From Streptomyces jumonjinensis (lineage in GTDB: Bacteria > Actinomycetota > Actinomycetes > Streptomycetales > Streptomycetaceae): a DNA stretch of 64,000 nucleotides. The stretch lies in assembly GCF_009600885.1 (NCBI RefSeq), contig NZ_VCLA01000024.1:1-64000 (forward strand), given 5' to 3'. Of the stretch, positions 16,642 through 25,690 are shown in pieces. The position numbers and the translations under genes were made by a program. Numbering within the stretch: the first letter of the stretch is position 1; every line of letters starts with the position of its first letter. Below the pieces are notes generated by a model. That model saw only the letters and a list, made by a program, of their open reading frames with translations, was not told the DNA's origin and did no database searches.

Positions 16642-17577
16642 ATGTCAGCCATGCGCTACACGTATCTGGGCCCCGAGGGCACCTTCACCGAGGCCGCCCT
16701 CCGCACCCTCCCGGAAGCCGCCACCCGGGAGCTCGTCCCGATGGTGTCCGTGCCCGCCGCGCTCGATGCCGTACGCAATGGGGACGCCGCCGCCGCCCTG
16801 GTGCCGATCGAGAACTCCGTCGAGGGCGGTGTCACCGCGACCCTCGACGAGCTGGCGGCGGGCAGTCCGCTGATGATCTACCGCGAGGTGCTGCTGCCGA
16901 TCGCGTTCGCCCTGCTGGCGCGGCCGGGCACCAAGCTGTCCGATGTGAAGACGGTGACCGGGCATCCGGTCGCTCAGCCCCAGGTGCGCAAGTGGCTGCG
17001 GGCGAATCTGCCGGACGCCCTGTGGGAGTCGGCCGCGTCGAACGCCGACGGCGCGCGGCTGGTCCAGGAGGGGAAGTACGACGCGGCCTTCGCGGGTGAG
17101 TTCGCGGCGTCGACCTACGGGCTCGAACCGCTGGTGACCGACATCCACGACGCGGAGAACGCGGAGACCCGCTTCGTCCTGGTGGGCCGCCCCGCCAGAC
17201 CGGCCGCGCCGACCGGCGCCGACCGGACCTCGGTGGTCATCTGGCTGGGCGACGACCGTCCGGGCGCGCTGCTGGAGCTGCTTCAGGAGTTCGCCGTACG
17301 CGGGGTCAACCTGATGCTGATCCAGTCGCGGCCCACGGGCGCGGGCATCGGGAACTACTGCTTCGCCGTGGACGCCGAGGGGCATATCTCCGAGCGGAGG
17401 GTCGGCGAGGCGCTCATGGGGCTGAAGCGGATCTGCCCGAAGGTGCGGTTCCTCGGCTCGTACCCCAGGGCGGGGGTGGCGGTGGAGGATGTGCCCGGGC
17501 CGCGTCCGGGAACGTCGGACAGGGAGTTCACCGAGGCGTCGGACTGGCTGACGCGCTGCCAGGACGGGCGGGCCTGA
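16642..17577 (+). CDS. pheA: Prephenate dehydratase
   Basis: 311 residues. It converts prephenate to phenylpyruvate in phenylalanine synthesis. The N-terminal catalytic part starts YTYLGPEGTFTEAAL and includes VPIENSVEGGV and the catalytic TRF in ENAETRFVLVG. The C-terminal ACT domain binds phenylalanine: PGALLELLQEF and NLMLIQSRP, the latter with Gln where the classic ESRP motif has Glu. The ATG at 16642 is used; the Met three codons later is also possible. It stands alone, with a 737-bp gap rich in DnaA boxes before serS. Confidence 0.96.
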   Translation: MSAMRYTYLGPEGTFTEAALRTLPEAATRELVPMVSVPAALDAVRNGDAAAALVPIENSVEGGVTATLDELAAGSPLMIYREVLLPIAFALLARPGTKLSDVKTVTGHPVAQPQVRKWLRANLPDALWESAASNADGARLVQEGKYDAAFAGEFAASTYGLEPLVTDIHDAENAETRFVLVGRPARPAAPTGADRTSVVIWLGDDRPGALLELLQEFAVRGVNLMLIQSRPTGAGIGNYCFAVDAEGHISERRVGEALMGLKRICPKVRFLGSYPRAGVAVEDVPGPRPGTSDREFTEASDWLTRCQDGRA

Positions 17578-17757
17578 GCCTCCGGGGCCTCTGGGGCTCC
17601 GGGGGTTCTAGGGGCTCTAGGGGTCTCTGGGCCTGGGGCCTCTGGCTCGGGGGCCTCTGGGTCCGGGACCCCTGTGGCGCCTGACCGACTGGCCGCCTGA
17701 TCGCCTGGCCGACCTGACTGAATCTGTACTACCTGCCGATTGTCGATACCCACAGGG

Positions 17758-18123
17758 TTATCCACAAGCCCAGACTCGACCTGGGGATAAGTCGACAACT
17801 CCGCACCGTCTCGTCGATGAATCCGCCCACCCGGCTCGGATTCACCCTCGACCCGCCCCTGAGCTCGCAGCCGGCCCAGACCGGCCCAGGCCGCCTCCGT
17901 ACCGCCTTCACTTCACCGGCCACCCCTCCAAGGGGTTCACTTTCCACCTAAATGCCCACATTGAAACGATTTGCTAGGGGAATCTCCCCCTACGCCCTCC
18001 ACTCGCACTCCGGCGCAAGAATGATCGCTTCAACGATCCACAACCTTTTCACACAGCCTGTGGATAACTTTCCCGATCTCCCGACCCCTGTGGACAAGAC
18101 AGACCCAAGTACCCCGCTCCACA
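17758..18123. promoter_or_regulatory. DnaA-box cluster upstream of serS
   Basis: Perfect boxes are TTATCCACA at 17758-17766 (+), TGTGGATAA at 18059-18067 (-) and TGTGGACAA at 18089-18097 (-, the preferred Streptomyces TTGTCCACA). Weaker boxes are CGATCCACA at 18034-18042 and CGCTCCACA at 18115-18123. Several are 20-30 bp apart. From memory, a DnaA-box cluster (called D78) near oriC in S. coelicolor modulates replication initiation, and this may be its equivalent. Confidence 0.65.
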
Positions 18124-18245
18124 AGGGACATGGGTCAATTCAAGCCTTCCACCTTGCTCCTTTCCGATGAACGTCTTCGCGCTTATTTGACGATGCTCCG
18201 GTAGATTAGGGAACCCTTCTCCTTAATCCGGCAAAAGCCACTAGT

Positions 18246-18274
18246 TTGGGCAAATTACCCCGCAAAGTTATAGG
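18246..18274 (+). promoter_or_regulatory. Probable serS promoter
   Basis: TTGGGC (18246-18251) and TATAGG (18269-18274) are separated by 17 bp, and transcription would start about 35 bp before the serS GTG. Read by eye only. Confidence 0.4.
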
Positions 18275-18314
18275 AAGTGGCCTGTCGGGGAGCGCTCACC
18301 GGTAGCCTGGTGGG

Positions 18315-19592
18315 GTGATTGACCTTCGCCTGCTCCGTGAGGACCCCGACCGTGTCCGCGCCTCCCAGCGCGCCCGTGGAGAGGACGTCGAGCTTGTCGA
18401 CGCCCTGCTCTCCGCCGATGAGCTGCGCAGGTCGTCCGGCCTCCGCTTCGACGAGCTGCGCTCCGAGCAGAAGCAGCTCGGCAAGCTCATCCCCAAGGCC
18501 ACCCCCGAGGAGCGCGCCGAGCTGCTGGCGAAGGCCGAGCAGCTGAAGACCGGCGTCAAGGCCGCCGAGGCCGCGCAGAACGAGGCCGAGGACGAGGCCC
18601 GCCGACTCCTTCTCCAGCTCGGGAACATCGTCCATGAGGACGTCCCGGTCGGCGGCGAGGAGGACTTCGTCGTCCTGGAGACGCACGGCACCGTCCGCGA
18701 CTTCGCCGCCGAGGGCTTCGAGGCCAAGGACCATCTGGAGCTGGGCGAGGGCCTGGGCGCCATCGACGTCGAGCGCGCCGCCAAGGTGTCGGGCTCGCGT
18801 TTCTACTATCTGACCGGTGTCGGCGCGCTGCTGGAGCTCGCGCTCGTCAACGCGGCGATCGCGCAGGCCACCGAGGCCGGTTTCATCCCGATGCTCACCC
18901 CGACGCTGGTGCGCCCGCGCGCCATGGAGGGCACCGGCTTCCTCGGCCAGGCCGCGGAGAACGTCTACCACCTGGAGAAGGACGACTACTACCTGGTCGG
19001 CACCTCCGAGGTCCCGCTCGCCGCGTACCACATGGACGAGATCATCGAGGCCGACAAGCTGCCCCTGCGGTACGCGGGCTTCTCGCCGTGCTACCGCCGG
19101 GAGGCCGGGACGTACGGCAAGGACACCCGCGGCATCTTCCGTGTGCACCAGTTCGACAAGGTCGAGATGTTCTCGTATGTCGCTCCGGAGGACGCGGAGG
19201 CCGAGCACAAGCGCCTGCTGGAGTGGGAGAAGCAGTGGCTGACCGGCCTGGAGCTGCCTTTCCAGGTGATCGATGTGGCCACCGGTGATCTCGGCGCCTC
19301 CGCCTCGCGCAAGTACGACTGCGAGGCGTGGATCCCGACCCAGGGCAAGTACCGCGAGCTGACCTCGGCGTCGAACTGCAACAGCTTCCAGGCACGCCGG
19401 CTGTCGGTCCGGATGCGCGAGGGCAAGAAGGTGCAGCCGCTGTCGACGCTGAACGGCACCCTGTGCGCCGTGCCGCGCACGATCGTGGCGCTCCTGGAGA
19501 ACCACCAGCTGGCCGACGGCTCGGTGCGTGTTCCGCCGGTGCTCCGCCCGTACCTCGGAGGACGGGAAATCCTGGAGCCGATCGCCAAGTGA
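18315..19592 (+). CDS. serS: Seryl-tRNA synthetase
   Basis: 425-residue class II enzyme that charges tRNA-Ser with serine. The N-terminal antiparallel coiled-coil arm spans roughly residues 30-100 ([19 protein letters not shown] onward). Motif 2 is [31 protein letters not shown] and [18 protein letters not shown] form the motif 3 region. GTG start ([11 protein letters not shown]), as in relatives. Its stop overlaps the GTG of the following HAD phosphatase gene by 4 bp, so the two are co-translated. Confidence 0.97.
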   Translation: MIDLRLLREDPDRVRASQRARGEDVELVDALLSADELRRSSGLRFDELRSEQKQLGKLIPKATPEERAELLAKAEQLKTGVKAAEAAQNEAEDEARRLLLQLGNIVHEDVPVGGEEDFVVLETHGTVRDFAAEGFEAKDHLELGEGLGAIDVERAAKVSGSRFYYLTGVGALLELALVNAAIAQATEAGFIPMLTPTLVRPRAMEGTGFLGQAAENVYHLEKDDYYLVGTSEVPLAAYHMDEIIEADKLPLRYAGFSPCYRREAGTYGKDTRGIFRVHQFDKVEMFSYVAPEDAEAEHKRLLEWEKQWLTGLELPFQVIDVATGDLGASASRKYDCEAWIPTQGKYRELTSASNCNSFQARRLSVRMREGKKVQPLSTLNGTLCAVPRTIVALLENHQLADGSVRVPPVLRPYLGGREILEPIAK

Positions 19593-20401
19593 GCACGGCG
19601 CCCTTTCCGTACCGGCTGATCGCCACGGATCTCGACGGCACACTGCTGCGAGGCGACGGAACCATCTCGCAGCGCACCCGCGATGCGCTCGCCGCGGCCA
19701 CCGCGGCGGGCGCCGCGCATCTCGTCGTCACCGGCCGGTCCGTGCCCTGGACCCGGTACATACTGGATGATCTCGGCTATGACGGTCTCGCGGTCTGTGG
19801 TCAGGGAGCCCAGCTCTACCATGCGGGCGAGCACCGCATGCTGACCTCGGTCACCCTGGACCGTCAGCTCGCGGCTCTGGCCCTGGCCAAGCTGGAGGCC
19901 GAGGTCGGGCCGATGGAGCTGGCCGCGAGCCGCGACGGGCTCAGCGGCGAGGTCCTGGCGAGCTCCGGTTTCTCGGTCCATGAGAACCCTCTGCCGATGA
20001 TCCCGCTCACGGATGCGGCGCAGCTGTGGGAAGTCCCGCTGAACAAGGTCTATATCCAGCACCCCACGCTCGACGACGACACCCTGACGGAGATCGCGCG
20101 GAAGACGGTCGGCGGGCTGGTGGATGTGGTCATGGCGGGCCCGGGGATCGTGGAGATCATCCCGCTGGGACTGACCAAGGCCACCGGTCTCTCCCTGGCC
20201 GCCCGCAGGCTGGGCACGCGCGCCGCCGACACCATCGCGTTCGGCGATATGCCGAACGACATACCGATGTTCGGCTGGGCGGTGCGCGGTGTCGCCATGG
20301 CCAACGCGCACACCGAGCTGAAGGCGGTGGCCACGGACATCACTGCGTCGAACGACGACGACGGCATCGCGCTGACGCTGGAGAGCCTGCTTGCGGGCTG
20401 A
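19589..20401 (+). CDS. HAD superfamily (Cof-type) phosphatase
   Basis: 270 residues. HAD motif I is [16 protein letters not shown], motif [11 protein letters not shown], motif III around a Lys in [10 protein letters not shown], and motif [14 protein letters not shown]. The class IIB cap between residues 85 and 190 marks it as a Cof/YidA-type sugar-phosphate or nucleotide phosphatase. The exact substrate is unknown. It starts on a GTG overlapping the serS stop codon. A second protein of the same family is encoded at 28107. Confidence 0.88.
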   Translation: MSTAPFPYRLIATDLDGTLLRGDGTISQRTRDALAAATAAGAAHLVVTGRSVPWTRYILDDLGYDGLAVCGQGAQLYHAGEHRMLTSVTLDRQLAALALAKLEAEVGPMELAASRDGLSGEVLASSGFSVHENPLPMIPLTDAAQLWEVPLNKVYIQHPTLDDDTLTEIARKTVGGLVDVVMAGPGIVEIIPLGLTKATGLSLAARRLGTRAADTIAFGDMPNDIPMFGWAVRGVAMANAHTELKAVATDITASNDDDGIALTLESLLAG

Positions 20402-20484
20402 TCGCTCCGGCTCGATGGGCCTGATCATCCGGCCCTGATCACCCGGCCCTGATCAGCTGTTCCCGCTCGGCCGGTCCTCCGGGA

Positions 20485-20526
20485 GGGGGCGGTCCGCGCT
20501 TGCGCGCGCTCGAAGCGACCGCCCCC
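20485..20526 (+). terminator. Terminator hairpin after the HAD gene
   Basis: GGGGGCGGTC (20485-20494) pairs with GACCGCCCCC (20517-20526) around a 22-nt loop, 84 bp after the HAD stop codon. Confidence 0.6.
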
Positions 20527-20795
20527 GGGCAACATGCTCACGGGCGGCTTGGCGGAGCCTCAGAAGGCTAATCCGCGTCCTGCCCGGTGCTGCCCTGTGG
20601 GGAGCCCGACGGACTCGTATGCGTACATCCGGTCATCGTCGCGCTCCTCTCCCGGTAGGTGGCACCGTTCGAACCGATGTCCGTACGGTGCTATCACCCT
20701 GCCCGGAAGCGCGGTCGGCCGCCACCGATTTATCCCTGCTGGGCGACGCCCCGCCGGGCGTCCGCCGACACCCGGCCCCCTTCACTCCGTACGCA

Positions 20796-20834
20796 CGCCG
20801 GCCCCCGTCCGTATGCCTGGGACGGGGGCCGGCG
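20796..20834 (-). terminator. Strong hairpin terminator of the ABC transporter operon
   Basis: A perfect 15-bp stem, CGCCGGCCCCCGTCC (20796-20810) with GGACGGGGGCCGGCG (20820-20834), and a 9-nt loop lies 45 bp beyond the last ABC gene and would act in both directions. Confidence 0.8.
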
Positions 20835-20838
20835 TATG

Positions 20839-20878
20839 AGCGCGAAGGCTCGCTCGTCAGCGCGAAGGCTCGCTCGTC
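20839..20878. repeat. Perfect 20-bp tandem duplication abutting a stop codon
   Basis: AGCGCGAAGGCTCGCTCGTC occurs at 20839-20858 and again at 20859-20878, directly against the stop codon of the leftward ABC permease gene (20879). Confidence 0.9.
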
Positions 20879-21598
20879 TCACTCCTCGCCCGCGAGCTTC
20901 AGCACTCGCAGCTTCTGGCCCGCGTACCAGGTCGCCGCGACCGTGACGACGGAGAGCAGCACGACGGCGACGGGCAGGCCGACGTCCGAGCCGATCAGGC
21001 CCTCGCCGCCGATGTCCTCCGCCAGCGCGAGCGCCCACTGCTGCACGCTCAGGGTGCGCGCGCCCGGGACCAGGGTGCCGAAGAATGCCTCCCAGCCCAG
21101 GGCGTAGATGAGTCCTATGACCACCGCGTTCCTGCTGACGGTGCCGAGCAGCAGGAAGAGCGCGCTGTAGGCGATCGACGCGACGAGCGCGGCGACGGTG
21201 TAGGCGATCGCGATCTGCTGGCCGTTGCCGTTGAGGATGTAGCCCGCTATCAGCGTCGGTACCGCCGAGAAGACCATCGTCACGGCGATCGCGACGATCA
21301 GCTTGGTGAAGATGATGGACGACCGCTTCACCGGCTTGGAGAGCAGATAGACGATCGAGCCGTCGTCGATCTCGGGCGCGATCGATCCGGTGCCCGCGAT
21401 CACGCCGATCAGCGGCACCATCGCGGCGATGGCGAAGCCGCCGAGGACATTGGCGGCGATCTGATCGTCGACGCCGTTGAAACTGCGGACGGCCACCGAG
21501 ATGGCCAGCAGCAGCGCGGGGAGGATGAAGAGGATGGCTGCTCGGCGCCTGCCGAGTACGGCCCGGTAGGTGAGCCGGGCGACTGTGGGGTTGTACAT
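20879..21598 (-). CDS. ABC transporter permease (ABC-2/NosY type)
   Basis: 239 residues with about six transmembrane segments: residues 20-38 (AAILFILPALLLAISVAV), 52-72, 100-125 (IVAIAVTMVFSAVPTLIAGYI), 132-152, 157-172 and 210-228. The cytoplasmic APEIDDGSIVYLLSKPVKRS is the typical ABC-2 coupling segment. It is the last gene of a leftward operon and lies 16 bp after the ATPase gene at 21615-22526, its likely partner. The substrate is unknown. Confidence 0.85.
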   Translation of the reverse strand: MYNPTVARLTYRAVLGRRRAAILFILPALLLAISVAVRSFNGVDDQIAANVLGGFAIAAMVPLIGVIAGTGSIAPEIDDGSIVYLLSKPVKRSSIIFTKLIVAIAVTMVFSAVPTLIAGYILNGNGQQIAIAYTVAALVASIAYSALFLLLGTVSRNAVVIGLIYALGWEAFFGTLVPGARTLSVQQWALALAEDIGGEGLIGSDVGLPVAVVLLSVVTVAATWYAGQKLRVLKLAGEE

Positions 21599-21614
21599 GA
21601 CGTCACAGCTCCTT

Positions 21615-22526
21615 TCAGGCCGTTACGAGGTACGAGAAGACCGATTCAAGAGACTCGTCCGAGGGCGAGACCGTGAGCAGCCGGATGGAGTGCTCCCGCG
21701 CGACCTTGGGGAGCAGCTGGGTGAAGCGGCCGAAGTCGACGGCCTGGATTCGGAGCGCGCCCTCGGCGAGGTCCACCTCGATACCGGCCGTGGAGGGGTC
21801 GGCGATGAGTGCGGCGGCGAGCGCGCGGTCGTCGCTGGAGCGCACGAGATAACGGTGGGGGCGGTCCGTCATCAGCCTGCGGATCCTGCGGAAGTCTCCG
21901 GACGCGGCATGGCGACCGGCGACGATCACCTCGATATGCGAGGCGAGCTGCTCGACCTCCTCCAGGATGTGCGAGGAGAAGAGCACGGTCCTGCCCGCGG
22001 CGCCCATACGCCGCAGCAGATCCATCAGCTGCATCCGCTGACGCGGGTCCATGCCGTTGAAGGGCTCGTCGAGCAGCAGCACGGACGGGTCGTGGACCAG
22101 CGCGGAGGCCATTTTCACCCGCTGGCGCATGCCCTTGCTGTAGGTCGAGATCTTGCGGTCCTGTGCGTACTCCATCTCGACGGTGGCGAGCGCGGCCTGT
22201 GCCTGCTTGGCGCCGAGGCCGTGCAGTTCGGCGTTGGCGAGGACGAATTCGCGGCCGGTGAGGAAGTCGTACATCGCCTCCCGCTCCGGTACGACGCCGA
22301 TCTGCCGGTAGACGGACTCATTGCGCCAGATCGGCTGTCCGTCGAGGGTGACCGTTCCCGTCGAGGGGGCGAGGAAGCCGCCCATCATATTGATGAGGGT
22401 GGACTTGCCCGCGCCGTTGGGGCCGAGCAGTCCGGTGACGCCGGGGCCGATGGTCATGGAGACGTCGTTGACGGCCACGACATTGCCGAACCAGCGCGAG
22501 GTGTGGTCGATGGTGATGGCGGTCAC
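21615..22526 (-). CDS. ABC transporter ATP-binding protein
   Basis: 303 residues. The Walker A motif is GLLGPNGAGKSTLIN, the signature YSKGMRQRVKMASAL, Walker B VLLLDEPFNGMDP, and the H-loop SSHILEEVE. A roughly 85-residue C-terminal extension follows (HRYLVRSSDDRALAAAL), as in drug/lipid exporters of the DrrA/YhcH group. The GTG at 22526 overlaps the stop codon of the upstream permease gene (GTGA), so coupling is expected. It pairs with the permease at 20879. Confidence 0.93.
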   Translation of the reverse strand: MTAITIDHTSRWFGNVVAVNDVSMTIGPGVTGLLGPNGAGKSTLINMMGGFLAPSTGTVTLDGQPIWRNESVYRQIGVVPEREAMYDFLTGREFVLANAELHGLGAKQAQAALATVEMEYAQDRKISTYSKGMRQRVKMASALVHDPSVLLLDEPFNGMDPRQRMQLMDLLRRMGAAGRTVLFSSHILEEVEQLASHIEVIVAGRHAASGDFRRIRRLMTDRPHRYLVRSSDDRALAAALIADPSTAGIEVDLAEGALRIQAVDFGRFTQLLPKVAREHSIRLLTVSPSDESLESVFSYLVTA

Positions 22527-23425
22527 AGCCCGGCCTTTCGGTAGCGGCGCATCAGGATGCCGTACGAACCGGCGATGAGCGCGAGGACGACCAGCAGATA
22601 GAGCACTCCGACACCGGCGTCGGGGCCCGCCTCGGCCGGGAAGCCGGAGGTGGCTCCGAGGAAGGCGGTCTGCACGCCGTCGATCAGGGTGCTCGGCGAG
22701 AACAGGCCGAACCACTTGATCACATCGGTCGAGTCGGTCTCCCAGGCGATGGCCTGGACGATGGTGACCGCGACCGAGCTGATGGTGAGCGTTCCGATGA
22801 TGGCGGCGACGCCGAATCCCCGGCGGGGGGTGAGCGCGGCGAGGACCAGGCCGATCCCGGCGAAGAGCACGGACATCAGCGCCACGGAGACCAGGGCCTG
22901 GGCGACGCCGGCCGTCTGGTCGGCGAAGTCCATCTCGGCGAGCAGCGCTCCGGCGTAGAGGATCACCAGCGGCAGGGCGGTGACGATGAGGAGCGCCGAC
23001 GCCATGGCGCCGTACTTGGCCAGGACGTAGTCGACGCGCTCCAGGGGCCGCGAGAAATACAGCGGAACCGTCTTGAAGCGCAGGTCGCGGGAGACGGACT
23101 GCGGGGCCTGGGAGGCCAGATAGAGCCCGATGACCGGCTGGAGCATCAGCGCGTAAGCGGTGTATTCGAGCGGCAGCTTGGTCGCCTTGGTGGCCACGGC
23201 GACCGCGACGACGATCACCGCGGGCAGCACCATGAGCCCGAGCAGGATCATCGGCAGCACCTTGGACTTCGCCGAACGGCCGAGGCCGTAGGCGCCGCGC
23301 AGCGACTGCACATAGAGGGAGCGGCGGACATAGGCGCGGCCGAGACGGCGACCGTCGTAGTCGCGGTATCCGATGTTGTGGATACGGGTGGTCTCGGGGG
23401 CTGCCCCGGGGGTCTGCGTACTCAT
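22523..23425 (-). CDS. ABC transporter permease (ABC-2 type)
   Basis: 300 residues. A soluble N-terminus (TRIHNIGYRDYDGRRLGRAY) precedes about six membrane spans beginning near residue 60 (MILLGLMVLPAVIVVAVAV). DLRFKTVPLYFSRPLERVDY is the cytoplasmic ABC-2 loop. The ATG overlaps the end of the upstream ATPase gene (23422) by 4 bp, and the stop overlaps the next ATPase gene by 4 bp. It is probably the partner of the ATPase at 23422-24405. Confidence 0.88.
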   Translation of the reverse strand: MSTQTPGAAPETTRIHNIGYRDYDGRRLGRAYVRRSLYVQSLRGAYGLGRSAKSKVLPMILLGLMVLPAVIVVAVAVATKATKLPLEYTAYALMLQPVIGLYLASQAPQSVSRDLRFKTVPLYFSRPLERVDYVLAKYGAMASALLIVTALPLVILYAGALLAEMDFADQTAGVAQALVSVALMSVLFAGIGLVLAALTPRRGFGVAAIIGTLTISSVAVTIVQAIAWETDSTDVIKWFGLFSPSTLIDGVQTAFLGATSGFPAEAGPDAGVGVLYLLVVLALIAGSYGILMRRYRKAGL

Positions 23426-24405
23426 CGGTTCTGCGCCTCCATCGGCTGTTCCGCGCCCTGGGCCGCGGCGCCCGGGCGGAAGACCTCGGCGATGTGGTGG
23501 CGGCGCTGTTCCATGCGTACGAGTCCGAGGCCGAGCCCGGCGACGGTGTCGCGCACCAGGTCGTAGGTCTCCTCGCCGGTGGCCTCGATGAGCAGGACGT
23601 GGCCCGCTCCGGGCAGTCCCTCCTCGACGCCTTCGTGGAAGGCGACTCTGGCCGCGGTGAGCTTCTCGTGGAGCGCGGCGCTGCCGTCGGGGTGCTCGTC
23701 GCTGTCGGTGACCTCGATCGCGAGGGTGGTGGTGGCCTGGGTGAAGTCCCTGGTGGAGCTGGAGCGCAGCAGGGAGCCGCCGTCGATGACGACGACATGG
23801 TCACAGGTGCGTTCGAGTTCGCCGAGGAGGTGTGAGGTGACGAGGACCGATATGCCGAAGTCGGTGTGGATACGGCGGATCAGACCGAGCATCTCATCGC
23901 GGCCGACCGGGTCGAGGCCGTTGGTCGGCTCGTCCAGGAGGACCAGTTCGGGGTCGTGGACCAGGGCCTGGGCGAGCTTCACCCGCTGCTTCATACCGGT
24001 CGAGTAGCCGCCGATGGGGCGGTAGCGCTCTTCGTAGAGGCCGACATGGCGCAGGGTGTCCGCGGTGCGCTCACGGGCGGCGGTCGGCGGCAGTCCGGAC
24101 ATGCGCGCCATGTGGACGACGAACTCGGTGGCCGAGACGTCGGGCGGCAGACAGTCGTGCTCGGGCATATAGCCGACCTGCTCGCGGATGGCGCTGCCGC
24201 TGGTGGCGACGTCGAGGCCGAGCACGGCGGCCCGGCCTTCCGTGGCGGGGGACAGACCCAGCAGGATCTTGATCAAGGTGGACTTGCCGGCTCCGTTGGC
24301 GCCCACCAGACCGGTCACGCCCGGTCCGATGTCCAAGGAGAGCCGGTCAAGCGCGGTCACCCGGGGGAACCGCTTGCTCAGGCTTTCGGTCACGATCACA
24401 GTCAC
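23422..24405 (-). CDS. ABC transporter ATP-binding protein
   Basis: 327 residues. Walker A GLVGANGAGKSTLIK, signature YSTGMKQRVKLAQAL, Walker B VLLLDEPTNGLDP and H-loop TSHLLGELE are all intact. The C-terminal extension (VAFHEGVEEGLPGAGHVLL) parallels that of the second ATPase at 21615, so the operon looks like a duplicated ATPase-permease pair. The GTG start at 24405 makes this the first gene of the four-gene leftward operon. The divergent hydrolase gene begins 333 bp away. Confidence 0.93.
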   Translation of the reverse strand: MTVIVTESLSKRFPRVTALDRLSLDIGPGVTGLVGANGAGKSTLIKILLGLSPATEGRAAVLGLDVATSGSAIREQVGYMPEHDCLPPDVSATEFVVHMARMSGLPPTAARERTADTLRHVGLYEERYRPIGGYSTGMKQRVKLAQALVHDPELVLLDEPTNGLDPVGRDEMLGLIRRIHTDFGISVLVTSHLLGELERTCDHVVVIDGGSLLRSSSTRDFTQATTTLAIEVTDSDEHPDGSAALHEKLTAARVAFHEGVEEGLPGAGHVLLIEATGEETYDLVRDTVAGLGLGLVRMEQRRHHIAEVFRPGAAAQGAEQPMEAQNR

Positions 24406-24738
24406 GCTTCGACGGTAGTGGCGCAGGACACAACGGGCGTCAACCCTGACGGCTGGATCGGTGTCCGACTCAAGACGTACGCGACCCTGAGGCGGGGATA
24501 CGAAAGAGAGCGGTTACGGAACCGGTGGGTAGCCGGTGGTCGCTCGGGCGGGCGGGTGGTCGCTCGGGCGGACCTGGCTGAACCTGTCCCGGGCCGGCCT
24601 GGCCTGGCCCTGCCCGGCCCTGCCGGCGAGTTTTCCACAGGGCGGCGCAGGGCCCTTGACGTAGCCGTCGGGCATTGTCACATTCATCAATGTCACGTTA
24701 TGGCCGGGGTGTTCGGTCTCGGGTAGGCGGGAGAGAGC

Positions 24739-25665
24739 GTGAGTGTGCAGGGCGCGCGTGAGCGCTGGGTCCGTACGGGTGGAATCGAGCTGTGCGTCGC
24801 CGAGCTGGGCGATGACTCACTGCCCACGGTCGTGCTCGTCCACGGCTATCCGGACAGCAAAGAGATGTGGTCCGAGGTGGCCGCCCGGCTGGCGGACCGC
24901 TTCCATGTGGTGCTGTACGACGTCCGGGGCCATGGCCGCTCGACTGCCCCGAAGCCGCTGCGCGGCGGCTTCACACTGGAGAAGCTGACGGATGACTTCC
25001 TGGCGGTCGCGGACGCGGTGAGCCCGGACCGGCCGGTGCACCTGGTCGGCCATGACTGGGGCTCGGTCCAGTCATGGGAGTTCGTCACGGTGAAGCGCAC
25101 CGAGGGCAGGATCGCCTCCTTCACCAGCGTCTCCGGGCCGTCCCTGGACCACTTCGGGCACTGGATCAGAGAGCGGGCGGGCAAGCCGACGCCCCGCGGG
25201 CTGGCCCAACTGCTGCGCCAGAGCGCTAAGTCGTGGTACGTGCTGGTGCTCCACGCCCCGGCCCTGCCGGAGCTGGCCTGGCGGGGGCCGCTGGGCAGAC
25301 GCTGGCCGAAGACGCTGGAGCGGCTGGAGGGCATCCCCAGGGGCGACTATCCGACCGCGTCGCTGCCGAGCGACGCGGCGCACGGGGCCTGGCTCTACCG
25401 CGACAATGTCCGCGCCCGGATGAGCCGCCCCCGCTCCGACGCGTACGCCCATGTGCCGGTGCAGCTGATCACCCCGACCGGTGACGCGTTCCTCTCCGAG
25501 CGGCTCTACGACGATCTGGACCGGTGGGCGCCTGAGCTGCTCCGGCGCACCCTCCCCGCCAAGCACTGGGTGCCGCGCACCCGGCCCGACCAGGTGTCCG
25601 CCTGGATCACCGACTTCGTCATGGCGCGCGAGGACGGTGCTTCGAACGGCCCGTCACCGGCGTAG
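24739..25665 (+). CDS. Alpha/beta hydrolase (epoxide hydrolase/dehalogenase-like)
   Basis: 308 residues. The oxyanion motif HGYPDSKEMW is followed by the nucleophile elbow LVGHDWGSVQSWEF. The nucleophile is therefore Asp, as in epoxide hydrolases and haloalkane dehalogenases, rather than Ser. The catalytic His is likely in AKHWVPRTRPDQV. No signal peptide is present. In other Streptomyces the same domain occurs fused to a short-chain dehydrogenase (from memory); here the protein stops after the hydrolase domain. The GTG start is preceded by GGCGGGAGAGAG. A MerR regulator starts 25 bp downstream and may be co-transcribed. Confidence 0.85.
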   Translation: MSVQGARERWVRTGGIELCVAELGDDSLPTVVLVHGYPDSKEMWSEVAARLADRFHVVLYDVRGHGRSTAPKPLRGGFTLEKLTDDFLAVADAVSPDRPVHLVGHDWGSVQSWEFVTVKRTEGRIASFTSVSGPSLDHFGHWIRERAGKPTPRGLAQLLRQSAKSWYVLVLHAPALPELAWRGPLGRRWPKTLERLEGIPRGDYPTASLPSDAAHGAWLYRDNVRARMSRPRSDAYAHVPVQLITPTGDAFLSERLYDDLDRWAPELLRRTLPAKHWVPRTRPDQVSAWITDFVMAREDGASNGPSPA

Positions 25666-25690
25666 ACGGTCTGTCATCGAGGGAGTGGGC

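Larger units (their letters stand above)
17578..18314. other. pheA-serS intergenic region, 737 bp
   Basis: The first 120 bp are a low-complexity run of GGGGCCTCTGG-like units. From 17730 the DNA becomes markedly AT-richer and holds a cluster of DnaA boxes (17758-18123) and the serS promoter region. The open frame at 17952-18170 has no coding character. No gene is supported. Confidence 0.6.
20402..20878. other. Convergent intergenic region with terminators, 477 bp
   Basis: The gap lies between the rightward HAD gene and the leftward ABC operon. It holds a hairpin at 20485-20526, a very strong hairpin at 20796-20834 and a 20-bp tandem duplication at 20839-20878. No gene is supported between them. 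Confidence 0.6.

Noticed and set aside
17952..18170. A 72-codon frame between pheA and serS
   Set aside because: Its composition follows the AT-rich DnaA-box cluster, it has no RBS and no coding character.
18187..18207. TTGACG and TAGATT as a serS promoter
   Set aside because: The two elements are only 9 bp apart; the pair at 18246/18269 has correct spacing.
20534..20839. A 101-codon frame in the HAD-ABC gap
   Set aside because: It runs into the strong terminator stem at 20796-20834 and shows no domain.
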